Source: Ardenticatenaceae bacterium (GTDB taxonomy: Bacteria; Chloroflexota; Anaerolineae; Promineifilales; Promineifilaceae). Taken from it: a stretch of 64,000 nucleotides of DNA. The position numbers and the translations under genes are program-made. Positions 24,055 through 34,100 of the stretch are shown in pieces. The first letter of the stretch is position 1; each line of letters begins with the position of its first letter. The notes beneath the pieces were generated by a model. It had not been told where the DNA came from. It made no database searches and was given only the letters and a program-made list of their open reading frames with translations. The stretch is taken from assembly GCA_020634415.1 (NCBI GenBank), contig JACKBT010000019.1, forward strand, positions 1 to 64,000, read 5' to 3'.

Positions 24055-26427
24055 ATGTCTACAATTATTAATGCTCAGACCGATTTAGGTGATATGGTTT
24101 ACCCATTTCTACTTGATTTCCCAGAATGGCAAATTGTTGCCAGTCGTTTCGACGACAAAACTACATCTGAATCAATCACGCTCCGCTACGTGAAAGACAA
24201 TAGGGTGATTGATATTCTGACATCGGCCAGCACCGATGAATTTCTAAAGGCAACCGGCCTAACCCTACACCCAGAGTTGAAAGGCAACTTTGTTCTGGGC
24301 AAACGGCTGAGTCGCATTTTCCGACCCTACCGCTTTTGGGGATTCTTTGCGCCAAACGAGATCAGCATTGATTACAATCCTGACTTTGACGCAGCAACAT
24401 GGGATGGCTGCGCCTTGATGAGCCGCCATATGGCCTTGTCCTTCATTGGCAATTTTATCGGTACACCTTACGAAGAATTGTATCGCCGGGAGTTAGAAAC
24501 AACCGGCCGTTTCAACATCACCATCATGCACGATGGTGGGCAGGAAAAAGGCCATGCGTTGGTCATAGATGACCTGGCTTTTGACTTTGTGTTTCCTGCT
24601 GGCAGCACCAAACGCGAAATCACCTTGAGTAACCGCGTTTTTGTGGGCATCGAGCCAATCCACAGCCATGACGAGATGCGTCTCGATATTCAGTCATTAA
24701 TCAACTTGTATCCATTCTTCCGTCCAGAGCATCTCTTGGCCTGGATGCAGCATGAGAGCTATCTCTTCCTGAACAGCATTGAATCTGGTCAATATGACCA
24801 GGTGTTGAGCAGGCTAAACCGGCACAACACCAATGAAGAGTTGCAGTCATTCCGCAATTGGAACATTGGCGATTACATCGCCAGTGGGGGAGAGCTAATG
24901 TGGTTTCCTGGCGCAATTCGTGGCATGGCAAGACAACATTTAACCAGACTGAACCACAAAAACAGAGACAAATATCGCTTCCCAATTCCTGGTGGGCGAT
25001 ATTACATCTTCCCAGCCGCAGTTGGGAACCGCCAGGTAGAACCAGGCCAAATTGAATTGGAGCCGCAGACGGCCACAGCATGGGTTTCCAGCGAGGACTG
25101 GAACAACTTCGTTGTGGAGATTCTGGGCGGCTGCGATGGAGATGACGCGGTCTGGACATTTCCCTTCACAGACTACGACAACAATCGCAAAATCATAATC
25201 TGGCGCAGCCCGAATCAGTTGGGTGAATACGTCATCCTCAACCCCACAGACAGCAGCCACACAATTGCTTGGCAAACAGTTGATGGAGCTATTACTTGGC
25301 CCAGATTGGACAGTCGCCAACTTCCCGGCCGCATTGATACAGCCAGTCATGCCTATGGCGATCTCCAACCCTTTTTAACCCCAAAACCTAGCCATTACAG
25401 CATTGAATCAATGAACCAAACCATATTGGAGGCTACCATGAACCAGAGTGTATTGGGCAGATATGTCAACATCCTGATGGTGACAAAGGCCGTTTATGGC
25501 AAACTGCCTCATAATTTGCCAGCCCGTTTAGAGGATGTGATTGATGGCACAGTGAAGGAACCCCGCGATATGTGGCCAGTGCTTGACTGGATTGATATGG
25601 CTCAAAAAGCCATTAAGAAACAGGGGAAACCTATCCCTGCCAGCATTGCGAATCGCCTCAATGGGCGACATGCACCCACTGAAAACCACTGGCTGGATGT
25701 CCTATCCAGACTAACCGAAATGCACATTGCTGAATACGAACTATCTACAGATGAATTGGCCCAAAGAGCCAATACCAGCGCACAGGCTGAATTAGTGGAA
25801 ACCTGCTGGAAATCAATGCCAGAAGGCGACTGGCTAAGTACATATCAACGGGTGATTGCCCGGAATCCGCGACATGCGGAGGTGGTTTTGCAAAACTACC
25901 TGGACAAATGGCCCCAAGCAATGCACCCACAAATGGTAATGGGAGCTGCCGCCAAAATCTTCAGCAGCGGCTTGAGCGATGCTGTTTTGTGGACAAAAAC
26001 ACTTTCTCCGATTTTCCTTCAAGGCTTGCGGGAAATAGGACTCATTGGCCTTCCGACCTGGACAACCATCGGTGCAGTTCGTTATTTTGAAACCACAGAA
26101 ACTACCAGCAAAACGGTTGTGCAGGTAAACGGAACATGGTTCAACTGGCTAAAGGCTACCCGAGAAGACCAGTGGCAAACCATGAAGGATGTGCCTGCAC
26201 CGATCTGCCAGCAGGCAAAAAACGCAATGAAGCGTATCAACTGGCAGGGCAAGGTTTTACGACTGAACCAGGAAGGCCAACGGCTCACAATGTACACGCA
26301 AGAAAACAACCTTCTCGGCTTTATAGCTAAAGACGACAGCCAAAAGGTAGCTGATCATCTCACCTGGCGAATCCTAAATGCCACCAGTCACGACGGCAAT
26401 CTCACCGTCATCCTGGAAGCAATATAA
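24055..26427 (+). CDS. Large unknown protein, candidate two-barrel RNA polymerase-like
   Basis: The ATG at 24055 follows AGGAGAG and gives 790 residues. I do not recognise a named family. Motif order does recall two-double-psi-barrel polymerases (QDE-1/RdRP, YonO): WDGCALMSRHMA at 116-127 resembles the DGxGxIS helix motif, QEKGHALVIDD at 163-173 resembles the KG strand of the first barrel, YRFPIPGGRYYIFP at 307-320 resembles the RIPVP..RY element, and LGGCDGDDAVW at 357-367 resembles the DxDGD metal loop. The first Asp of that loop is missing (GCDGDD). The remainder (about 430-790) is helical and unassigned. If correct it could be a transcription or primer-making enzyme of the element. A perfect intrinsic terminator follows directly. 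Confidence 0.45.
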   Translation: MSTIINAQTDLGDMVYPFLLDFPEWQIVASRFDDKTTSESITLRYVKDNRVIDILTSASTDEFLKATGLTLHPELKGNFVLGKRLSRIFRPYRFWGFFAPNEISIDYNPDFDAATWDGCALMSRHMALSFIGNFIGTPYEELYRRELETTGRFNITIMHDGGQEKGHALVIDDLAFDFVFPAGSTKREITLSNRVFVGIEPIHSHDEMRLDIQSLINLYPFFRPEHLLAWMQHESYLFLNSIESGQYDQVLSRLNRHNTNEELQSFRNWNIGDYIASGGELMWFPGAIRGMARQHLTRLNHKNRDKYRFPIPGGRYYIFPAAVGNRQVEPGQIELEPQTATAWVSSEDWNNFVVEILGGCDGDDAVWTFPFTDYDNNRKIIIWRSPNQLGEYVILNPTDSSHTIAWQTVDGAITWPRLDSRQLPGRIDTASHAYGDLQPFLTPKPSHYSIESMNQTILEATMNQSVLGRYVNILMVTKAVYGKLPHNLPARLEDVIDGTVKEPRDMWPVLDWIDMAQKAIKKQGKPIPASIANRLNGRHAPTENHWLDVLSRLTEMHIAEYELSTDELAQRANTSAQAELVETCWKSMPEGDWLSTYQRVIARNPRHAEVVLQNYLDKWPQAMHPQMVMGAAAKIFSSGLSDAVLWTKTLSPIFLQGLREIGLIGLPTWTTIGAVRYFETTETTSKTVVQVNGTWFNWLKATREDQWQTMKDVPAPICQQAKNAMKRINWQGKVLRLNQEGQRLTMYTQENNLLGFIAKDDSQKVADHLTWRILNATSHDGNLTVILEAI

Positions 26428-26434
26428 CTATCTG

Positions 26435-26473
26435 GGCAACTATCAGTCTCTTGACTGATAGTTGCCTTTTTTT
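26435..26473 (+). terminator. Intrinsic terminator after the 790-residue protein
   Basis: Perfect 14-bp arms GGCAACTATCAGTC and GACTGATAGTTGCC with a 4-nt loop are followed by seven T. Confidence 0.92.
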
Positions 26474-26532
26474 GCTCGAAAGCCGCTAACGCGGCGAGGT
26501 TGGTGAATTTAATCTTTGTTGGAGAACTTACG

Positions 26533-26709
26533 ATGAACATACGAAACAATTACAAAACTTTAACCAACCGCGAACGAGTTGAACTGCAACGCCGCCAGGA
26601 CAAAGAGCGGCTGTTAGCCCAGAAACTCAAACACAACTTAGTTTATCAACCAGCCAAACAATTGGCTGCACAGCCCAAAGTTCAACAGCTCGGCTTTGAC
26701 TTTGGCTAG
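26533..26709 (+). CDS. Small basic protein of unknown function
   Basis: The ATG at 26533 (MNIRNNYKTLTNRERVELQRRQDK) follows TTGGAGAA and gives 58 residues. The first half is a charged helix, and the tail ends QQLGFDFG. No family is recognised. The short acidic/aromatic C-terminus could be an interaction peptide, for instance with the replication machinery; QLGFDF is loosely like a beta-clamp-binding peptide (QL-x-LF), which is only a suggestion. Its neighbour is SSB. Confidence 0.6.
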   Translation: MNIRNNYKTLTNRERVELQRRQDKERLLAQKLKHNLVYQPAKQLAAQPKVQQLGFDFG

Positions 26710-26808
26710 AAAGGGTTCATTTCCCTCTCGACACATCTTTTATAATTTTCACTCTTAGGAAGTCCGTGCAAAAAACGCACAGCTTCGCATGTTCACAAGG
26801 AGAACAAA

Positions 26809-27210
26809 ATGTTTCAGAAAATGATTTTAGTAGGCAATTTAGGCAGTGACCCAGACATGCGTTATATGCCCGATGGTCGCGCAGTGACCAACTTCTCAGT
26901 TGCAGTCAACCGCAAGTGGACTGGCCGCGATGGCAGCCCCGGCGAACAAACCACCTGGTTCCGGGTGGCCGTTTGGGGAAACCAAGCCGAAGCTTGCAAC
27001 CAATACCTCGCCAAAGGTCGCCGCGTCCTGGTCGAAGGTCGCCTCAACCCTGACCCGCAGACGGGTGGGCCGCGCACTTTTGTCCGGCAGGATGGCTCTG
27101 TGGGCGCATCGTTTGAGCTGACGGCTCAGTCAGTGCAGTTCATGGGTGGCAATGGCGACAATGCTGGCGGTGCGCCTGCCACTCAGGAAGAAGATGACAT
27201 CCCCTTCTAA
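26809..27210 (+). CDS. ssb: Single-stranded DNA-binding protein
   Basis: The 133-residue OB-fold protein begins FQKMILVGNLGSDPDMRYMPDGRAVTNF in the usual way (shown in part) and contains TTWFRVAVWGNQAE and RRVLVEGRL. It ends in the acidic partner-binding tip EEDDIPF. It coats single-stranded DNA in replication and repair. The gene has a strong site (AAGGAGAA). Its place among plasmid-like genes suggests it serves the element's own replication or transfer. A very strong terminator follows the stop. Confidence 0.95.
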   Translation: MFQKMILVGNLGSDPDMRYMPDGRAVTNFSVAVNRKWTGRDGSPGEQTTWFRVAVWGNQAEACNQYLAKGRRVLVEGRLNPDPQTGGPRTFVRQDGSVGASFELTAQSVQFMGGNGDNAGGAPATQEEDDIPF

Positions 27211-27231
27211 CCCCCAGCCCCACTCTAGAGC

Positions 27232-27268
27232 AAAAAAGCCACTGCTGTCAGCAGTGGCTTTTTTGTTT
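27232..27268 (+). terminator. Intrinsic terminator after ssb
   Basis: AAAAAAGCCACTGCTG and CAGCAGTGGCTTTTTT form a long stem with a 2-4 nt loop and a T-run. The A-run on the other side makes it potentially bidirectional. Confidence 0.93.
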
Positions 27269-27290
27269 TAAACACACCAGGAGGTGTTTT

Positions 27291-27770
27291 ATGGCAAGCA
27301 TCATTATAGGCGACACCGTGGTTGCCTACAAACGCGAACAACGCCACTGGACGGCCGTTAACGGCACGCTCAACGATTCTTTTCCAGCCGGTCCCGATGG
27401 CAAGCAGGAAGCCCTGCTCAAAGCCATCGCCCATGAGAATGCCGAACTTTATCAGTTTGTCGTGCGAGGTATTAGCAAAAACCCAGAGTGGTGGAAAAGC
27501 TGGACGAAGGCGGCAACGGCCGTTATCAACGACATGGTGCATCCACCGCGCAAGCCTGGTTTTGACCAGGTAGCCTGGATTCAGTCAGACAGCCGCGACG
27601 AGTGTGACTATGACCTGCACCTGTACAACCAGTTCATTCGCTGCGAGTGTGAAGGCTATCAATTCAAACGTGCGCCGCAGTCGGCCAAAGGTCAAATCTG
27701 CTGCTGGCATGTTCTGGCCGCGTTACTCGCCATGAAAACAGAAGCCATTCCCCAAGTAGCATTGTATTGA
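27291..27770 (+). CDS. SWIM zinc-finger-like protein
   Basis: The 159-residue protein starts behind CAGGAGGTG. The C-terminal part reads IRCECEGYQF ... GQICCWHVLAAL, a CxC-x(n)-CxH pattern typical of SWIM zinc fingers, which bind DNA or proteins. The N-terminal half (residues 1-80) is an unassigned alpha/beta region with an aromatic helix (EWWKSWTKAATAVI). No catalytic motif is visible. It lies between ssb and a further unknown gene in the mobile element, and a DNA-related role is inferred from the finger and context. Confidence 0.7.
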   Translation: MASIIIGDTVVAYKREQRHWTAVNGTLNDSFPAGPDGKQEALLKAIAHENAELYQFVVRGISKNPEWWKSWTKAATAVINDMVHPPRKPGFDQVAWIQSDSRDECDYDLHLYNQFIRCECEGYQFKRAPQSAKGQICCWHVLAALLAMKTEAIPQVALY

Positions 27771-27779
27771 AAGGTACGA

Positions 27780-27812
27780 CGTATCTGACTGGTCGTAGAC
27801 CAGTCAGATACG
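27780..27812 (+). repeat. Perfect 15-bp hairpin between genes
   Basis: CGTATCTGACTGGTC and its exact complement enclose the loop GTA. No T-run follows, so it may stabilise the 3' end of the SWIM-protein message or attenuate transcription into the next gene. Confidence 0.7.
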
Positions 27813-27928
27813 CCACAGCCCAAACCGCTGCCCACTCCCCTACGGGCATTTTGTTCGCTGGACGCTTCACAAAAACCCGTGCCGTGTGGGTTGGCCTTCG
27901 GCCAATGGCGTAAGAAAGAGAGAAGACT

Positions 27929-28678
27929 ATGACCGAAGAATTTGAAAATAACCGCATTGAAGAATACATGAACAAAACCACCTGGCTTCACTTCCAGGAT
28001 GCCCTGAGCATTGGCAAGATTCAGCTTTTTGCTGGCAGCTACCGCAAAGGGCAGGGGAGTGACCTGTCACTTAGTCACTACATTGACACGCTGGATGTTC
28101 GCCCACTGCTGCATGACTTGTCCTGGGGCAAGCCTGTCAACTTCGTTGACTACAAGGGCACAGTGGGGGAGGGTGGCGCAGTCAGCCGGGTGCTGCGCGT
28201 CAACGCCAAAGATGACAAGGTTTATTGGAGCTTTGTGCATGGCCCCGGAACTCCCACCGATACCGGTGCTGTCATGCCCAAAGCAAATACGCCCGACGCT
28301 CAAAAACAAAAGCTCAACGTCGGCATGACAAAGGAGGAAGCCCGACAAATAGCATACAGTGTCCTTGAATACATGACCGCCTGGCGCACGGCCGGACTGT
28401 TGGCGCAGCCTAAAGCCGCCGCCCGTGTGCAGAATCAAGAAGACATTGCCATGGCTATCAACGAAATCGTAGACGATTTGTTTGGCGACGAGCCGCCGCC
28501 CACATCGGCCGCAGCCCCCGAGCTGCTACCGCCAGAAGTGGCGATAGCGGCCGGAAAGTTCCTGAATGGCTATCTCTGCCCACCTGAATTTAAGAATTGG
28601 TATGATGAATTCGTTGAAGCCAAGCACACAGCGCCACGCAACAACGAACATTTGGGAAGCTGGAGGTATCGAAACTAA
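27929..28678 (+). CDS. Unknown element protein
   Basis: The 249-residue protein starts behind AAGAGAGAAG. It is mixed alpha/beta to about residue 110 (WLHFQDALSIGKIQLFAGSY, shortened, then a WSFVHGPGTP strand). A helical region follows (EEARQIAYSVLEYMTAWR) with a proline/alanine linker and a short C-terminal domain. No family is recognised. It is translationally coupled to the next gene (TAATG overlap). Confidence 0.65.
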   Translation: MTEEFENNRIEEYMNKTTWLHFQDALSIGKIQLFAGSYRKGQGSDLSLSHYIDTLDVRPLLHDLSWGKPVNFVDYKGTVGEGGAVSRVLRVNAKDDKVYWSFVHGPGTPTDTGAVMPKANTPDAQKQKLNVGMTKEEARQIAYSVLEYMTAWRTAGLLAQPKAAARVQNQEDIAMAINEIVDDLFGDEPPPTSAAAPELLPPEVAIAAGKFLNGYLCPPEFKNWYDEFVEAKHTAPRNNEHLGSWRYRN

Positions 28679-28914
28679 TGCCCAAACACGAAGAATGGAC
28701 ACCCATAACCCTCAACCATGTTAATCGGCTTGTCTGGTTTGAACTCAGAGCAAACAAAAAGCTGTTCATCCAGCTATTCGGCGAACAATTAGGAACACAC
28801 CTGCACAACAAATTCACCACCACCTGCCATTGCAACCTGCTCCATCTCGTTTGCCAGATTCAATCACAACACGTTGAGACAATCCTCAATCACATCAATG
28901 AAAACTACAATTAA
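28678..28914 (+). CDS. Small unknown protein, coupled to the gene upstream
   Basis: The 78-residue protein has a start codon overlapping the previous stop (TAATG), so the two are translated together. It is rich in His, Asn and aromatic residues, with a TCHCNLLHLVC segment that could hold a metal. No family is recognised. An intrinsic terminator lies shortly downstream. Confidence 0.6.
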   Translation: MPKHEEWTPITLNHVNRLVWFELRANKKLFIQLFGEQLGTHLHNKFTTTCHCNLLHLVCQIQSQHVETILNHINENYN

Positions 28915-28940
28915 CCATCCGTTACAGAATGACATTACCC

Positions 28941-28979
28941 ACAGCCTGGTCAGTGACATGACCGGGCTGTTTTGTTTTA
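28941..28979 (+). terminator. Intrinsic terminator
   Basis: ACAGCC-GGTCA and TGACC-GGCTGT pair around a short loop with one internal mismatch and are followed by TTTTGTTTT. Confidence 0.85.
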
Positions 28980-28989
28980 AGGAGAAATC

Positions 28990-29175
28990 ATGCCCAAACT
29001 AAAACCCAAGCAAATCGAAGTGTTCGGCAGCGAAGTGAATCTACATCAGGTCTTTGACATTGACGTGATTGTGCAATACAGCCAACACAACCAATGTCTC
29101 ATCATCAAAAAGCCATCGGGACAAGCGGTGATTGTCCTGCATCCGCAAGACTTCAAGCCAGCCCAACGCCCGTAG
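28990..29175 (+). CDS. Small unknown protein
   Basis: The 61-residue protein starts behind AAGGAGAAATC at ideal spacing. It is basic at the N-terminus and otherwise beta-rich (VIVQYSQHNQCLIIKKPSG, AVIVLH). No family is recognised. Its own ribosome site and flanking terminators support it as a real small gene of the element. Confidence 0.6.
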   Translation: MPKLKPKQIEVFGSEVNLHQVFDIDVIVQYSQHNQCLIIKKPSGQAVIVLHPQDFKPAQRP

Positions 29176-29198
29176 GCTAACTGAACCCGCCCCCCCAA

Positions 29199-29248
29199 GA
29201 GGAGAGCGAAGGGAGGCTTCTTGGCCTTCCTTCCTCTCTTTATTTTCA
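29199..29248 (+). terminator. Imperfect terminator-like hairpin
   Basis: AAGAGGAG..CGAAGG-AGG pairs with CCT-CCTTC-CTCTCTT with small bulges and is followed by TATTTT. It lies just before the ribosome site of the DUF2958 gene and could act as an attenuator. Confidence 0.55.
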
Positions 29249-29259
29249 AGGAGAAACCT

Positions 29260-30891
29260 ATGTCAACAACTTCCCATTACATTATTGAGCATGACCGCAA
29301 CTGGACGTGGCTGCAATTTCCCAATTGGGATGTAAACAGCACTGACGATTTGTCGGTCAAAACCCAGGACGAAATCAAGGCCGCTATTAAGCGGGTGTTT
29401 CGCTTCCATTGGGCGCGAAGCAAACGAATGTGGTACGCCAAACGGCGCATTCCCGAGCAGCAGATTCGCCAGGTCATCGAGGAGGCCCGTCAGAATGTCA
29501 TGGGCGACATTCAAACAGAAAGCAATGCCTATGATTACATTCCGGCCAGCCAGAATGTGCCGAAGCTTTATGAGCAAGATGGCGAGAAAGACCCCATCGT
29601 TCATGTGAAGCTGTTTGGCGGCAGCAGCTTCACCTGGCTCATTACTGAATACAGCCCAGACCAAGATTTAGCCTTCGGCTTTGCCTGTTTGGGCGACCTG
29701 GAAATGGCCGAGCTTGGCTATATCAGCATTGCGGAGCTGCGTGAATTGAAATTCCCGCCCTTCAGTACGCGGGTGGAGCGTGACATCTGGTGGCAGCCGA
29801 TGAAGCTGAGTGAAGCTAAGAAGCGGGAATGGCCGAGCTTCTTTGGTGACGAAGAACCCATTCCCGTTAATGAGCCAGAAGAAGACCCAGAAGCCACTTA
29901 CAAATTGGCCGCATCATCTTGTAAAAAAGCGTTCCTCGATGTTTTCAGCCGTTTAGACAATCAGTGGGGATATGCAGCAACCGTACCCGTAACACTCGTT
30001 TACAACCAACTGATGCAAGATAAGCCATTTCTTGAAGCAAACCGAGACGTAACCTTCTTCGACAAACGAACCCTGGCGCAAATCACCGAAAAGCATGTCG
30101 AAATGTATGGTTGGTATCTGGATACAAAAGGATCGAGCAAGCCACACGACTGGCTTTTCCGAAGATTGCAGCCTTCCGAATTGCAGAGCAGCCGCAGCGC
30201 AAAGATACCAAGCGGCTTTTCGGCCGACACCGCCAAAACCGGCGATGAGTGCCGGCAGGCATCGCCGAAAGAGGCGATGGGCGCGGCCACCGCCAAAAAT
30301 GGCGGTGCTTCAGCAAAAGCTCCGGCCCTGTTCCAGACCGTGAGATGGGCTGACGGCCTCTCTGTTTACTGCCCGGTCATTGTGCCTGATGATGACAATG
30401 AAACCGTCGTCATGATGCAGATGATTGGCCCAGCCGAAAGCGTGAAGGCGAATTGGGCCGCGATCATGAACGGCGGCAATGTGCGCTACATCAACGGCTG
30501 CAAGGTTGACCTGACGGGCATGAAGGAGCATGTGCGCCTGGAGAAGAATCTGCCATGTGGCTACCGTGAGCTATGGCTGATTCACAAACAGGCCAGCTTC
30601 ACGGAGATGACACCGGCTGCGCCGGTTTTCTTTGTGACGAACCTGTTGGCCGAGAATCAAACATCTCTGCCTTACAGTGATTTTTATCGAATGTTAGACA
30701 AAGCACTCTCAATCCCACTACTGGCAGAGTGGGCAGAATTCTTGTGGCAGGCTGGCTCAGTTGAAAGGCTGCTCTGGGAGATTCCCAAAAGCCACTGCTT
30801 TGGCACACGGGCCTGGAAGGTTCTGACTGATGCTGACAGATGGGGCGAGATTGTGAGTAACGGATTGGCTAACGGCCGTATCCGTTTCTAA
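29260..30891 (+). CDS. DUF2958-containing protein
   Basis: The ATG at 29260 follows AAGGAGAAACC and gives 543 residues. Residues about 101-180 match DUF2958: LYEQDGEKDPIVHVKLFGG, FTWLITEYSPD, ELGYISIAELREL and VERDIWW. This domain is frequent in plasmids and phages and has no known function. An N-terminal part (15-80) looks like a small alpha/beta domain with RFHWARSKRMWYAKRRIP. The rest, including a Cys-containing region near 320-430, is unassigned. A linker (AKTGDECRQASPKEAMGAAT) resembles linkers in the next gene, which suggests shared ancestry of spacer DNA. Confidence 0.75.
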   Translation: MSTTSHYIIEHDRNWTWLQFPNWDVNSTDDLSVKTQDEIKAAIKRVFRFHWARSKRMWYAKRRIPEQQIRQVIEEARQNVMGDIQTESNAYDYIPASQNVPKLYEQDGEKDPIVHVKLFGGSSFTWLITEYSPDQDLAFGFACLGDLEMAELGYISIAELRELKFPPFSTRVERDIWWQPMKLSEAKKREWPSFFGDEEPIPVNEPEEDPEATYKLAASSCKKAFLDVFSRLDNQWGYAATVPVTLVYNQLMQDKPFLEANRDVTFFDKRTLAQITEKHVEMYGWYLDTKGSSKPHDWLFRRLQPSELQSSRSAKIPSGFSADTAKTGDECRQASPKEAMGAATAKNGGASAKAPALFQTVRWADGLSVYCPVIVPDDDNETVVMMQMIGPAESVKANWAAIMNGGNVRYINGCKVDLTGMKEHVRLEKNLPCGYRELWLIHKQASFTEMTPAAPVFFVTNLLAENQTSLPYSDFYRMLDKALSIPLLAEWAEFLWQAGSVERLLWEIPKSHCFGTRAWKVLTDADRWGEIVSNGLANGRIRF

Positions 30892-31192
30892 GGGGCTACC
30901 AACCGTAACAGGTGAGACGTGAACGCACCCACCTGGCTTGGCATCGAAAAGAGACAGAACATCACCGCCCACACTGAAAGCGAAGCGCATCGTTCACCCG
31001 GAGAAGCCCTTTAGTGAGTTTTTGTCTCCGTTTTGGGCCGTTTACAGCTTCTCCGTTACCAGCAAAACGACTGAAAAACGAGAAACCCAACAATTGCAAT
31101 TGTCGAGATATGGGGCTGACGGCCGTCAGCCCCCAACCCGACTGAACCCCAACCCCTCATCCATAAAAACAACTAAATAAAGGAGATTACCC
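30892..31192. other. 300-bp spacer before the methyltransferase-helicase gene
   Basis: No credible gene. It holds the perfect 22-bp palindrome GGGGCTGACG/CGTCAGCCCC around an ACGGCCGT core near 31118-31139, and AAGGAGATTACCC directly before the next start. Confidence 0.6.
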
Positions 31193-34100
31193 ATGTCACG
31201 CCTCCAGAACCAGCAAGAAGCTGGCTATTTCCCGATCCCCCCCGAAGTCACTGACTTAATTATTAACTACATCACGGCCCCCGAAGGTGGCCGCGTCCTC
31301 GATCCCTGTGCAGGGGAGGGCGAAGCCCTGTATCAGATTAGCCAGGCTCTTGGCCTGGTGGGTTACGGCGTAGAACTCGCCGCCCATCGCGCCGCCGCCG
31401 CCCAACAGCTTCTGGGTGAGAATGTGCTGCACGATGATTACCGCAACCTGAAGACAACGCAGGGTGCTTACAACCTGGTTTACAACAACCCGCCCTATAT
31501 GTTCGCCGCCGATGGCAACATCGAGGAAGGTCGCGCTGAGTACCAGTGGTTGAAAAACACACGCCCCTACTTGCAACCTGGCGGCTTGCTGGTTTATGTG
31601 GTGCCGCAGCACATGCTGCGCCACCGGCAGACAGCCCGTTATCTCACCAGTTGGTTTTCGGATTTGAATGTGTACCGCTTCCCTGACGAAAGCTATCCGC
31701 AGTTTAAGCAGGTTATTGTCTTCGGCCGTTGTCGGCCGAAGTCGGCCATTCCCGATTCTGCTACCGCGACCTGGTTGAAAGGACTGGCCGAAATGGGGGA
31801 GCGGCTGCAACCCATTACCGAACCGCCTGGACGCTACTTCCTGCCCAAGCCCATCGTCCCCGATGAGCAGTTTACTTTTCGGGGCATGTTCATCAAGCCA
31901 GATACGGCCGTTCTCGAAGCCCGGTCGCACGGCCTGAAAAACAGCCTTGAGCTGCACCAGCACCTTGTACCAGGTGCAGGCTTGCGTAAGCTGGAACCGC
32001 TCACGCCGATGAAGATCGGCCACCTTACCAGCATCATCGCGGCTGGTCACATCAACAACCAGGTCCTTGAAGTCAACGGCCGTAAGCTCCTCATCAAAGG
32101 TTCTAACTACAAAATTAAGAAGATGAGCGAGGAGCGTGAACAACGTGAAGATGGCTACGTCCTCATCGAAAAGTTGACAGAGAACGTCGTCACCAAGATC
32201 GTAACGCTCACTCCGGGAGGTGACGCGCACGAAGTTGAAGGCGAGGAACTGGCCGACTTCCTGGAAGATTGGATTGACCCACTGACCCAGGTTGTAGCCA
32301 CAAGCTACCCGCCCAAATACACTTTTGACCTTAACGGCTTTGGGCCAGCCCTGCACCAGCTCAATCTGGGCCGGATGATTCCCCTCATCGGTAAGCCTGG
32401 TTTACTGCCCACGCAGAAACATGCGGCCGCAGCCGCCGCCACGCGGCTGCTGACCCACGACGAGGCCATCATCGTGGGCAAGATGGGAACCGGCAAAACC
32501 CTGATGGGGCCTGCCACAGTCGCGGCCTTGCGCTCCAAAGGCATGAAGATGAATCACATCATTGTGATTTGCCCCCCGCACCTGGTAAAGAAGTGGATTC
32601 GGGAGATCAAAGTCGTGTGGCCGGAAGCCAAAGCCACACACCTGCAAACCATTGATGAGGTTGACCGTTTCTTTCGGGCCAAAGGCCCCATCTTCGGCAT
32701 CATGAAGGAAACCACTGCCCGGAGCGGCAGTGGGTGGGAACACGCCGTTGATTACGTCGGCCCCCGCCGCTTGAAGACACGCGGCCCCAAAGATGAGGTC
32801 ACTTATCTGGGTAATGACAAATTCCCCTACAAGAAAAGCAACGCCGCCGCACTGACGTATCAGCTTAGTCATGGCATGTGCTGCCCTGTTTGTGGCAAAC
32901 CGGCCACCACAGGCGACTTGATGTTAGGCCCCGAACACTTCAAGTCGGCCAAAGTCTTTTGTGACCACTGCCACAGCCCCATGTGGCAGGACACCCGCTT
33001 CGGCGAGGCTGGCAAGGCCAAGTATCCATTGGCTACCTACATCAAGAAACGATACAAGAAGCAGTTGGACATGCTGATTGCCGATGAGTGCCATCAATTC
33101 AAGGGCCAAGACAGTGACCGAGGCTACGCCTTCTCTCGCCTTTGCACCGCCGCCCGTAAGGTGCTGCTGCTGACAGGCACAATCTACGGCGGCAAAGCCT
33201 CCACCTTGTTCTATCTCTTGTATCGGGCATCGGCCGAGTTTCGTCATGCCTACACCAACAAAGAGAAAAACGGCAAAAGCCGTTTGATGCTGCGCGAATG
33301 GGTGGCCCGCTATGGCATTCTGCAAGAGGTGGAAAGCACCCGCTTTGACGAGAATGGCAAAACGAGCGGCAACAGCAAAAGCCGCACCATCGTCAAGGAA
33401 CTACCTGGCGGCTCCCCGGCCATGCTGCCCTGGCTGCTGAACAACAGCGTCTTTGTGTCACTGGAAGATATGGGCTACGCGCTGCCTGGTTACAAAGAGA
33501 TTCCTGTGTCAGTGAAGATGACACCGGCCATGCACTCCAGATATTCGTATCTGGAAAAACAACTGAGTGAGGAGCTGCGTAAGCGGTTGCTTGTCGGTGA
33601 CAAGTCTCTGTTGGGCGCTTACTTGCAATCGCTGCTGAGTTGGCCTGATTCGCCCTGGCGTAACAAAGGTGTATCTGACCCCAAAGGAAAGATCATCGCC
33701 TTTGTGGATGCTTTGCCTAATCCCGCAGGCAGTTACCCCAAAGAGGTTGCCATCATCGAACGCATCAAACAGAGCAAGGCTGACGGCCGCAAGGTTCTGT
33801 TGGCCTGCCAACAGACCAACACGCTGGACATTACGCCGCAGTGGGTGGCGATGCTGGCCGAAAATGGCATCAAAGCGGCTGTGCTGAAGGTGGAAGCCAG
33901 CAAGCGGGAAGCCTGGTACGAGCAGCAGATGAAGGCTGGCGTAGATGTCATCATCACGCATCCCAAACGGGTGGAGACGGGCCTGGACTTGATGGAGTGT
34001 GTTGACCTCATCTGGATGGGGACTGAATACAGTATCTATACGATCCAGCAGTTCAACAAACGCTCTTACCGTATCGGCCAGACCAAAGATGTGAATGTCT

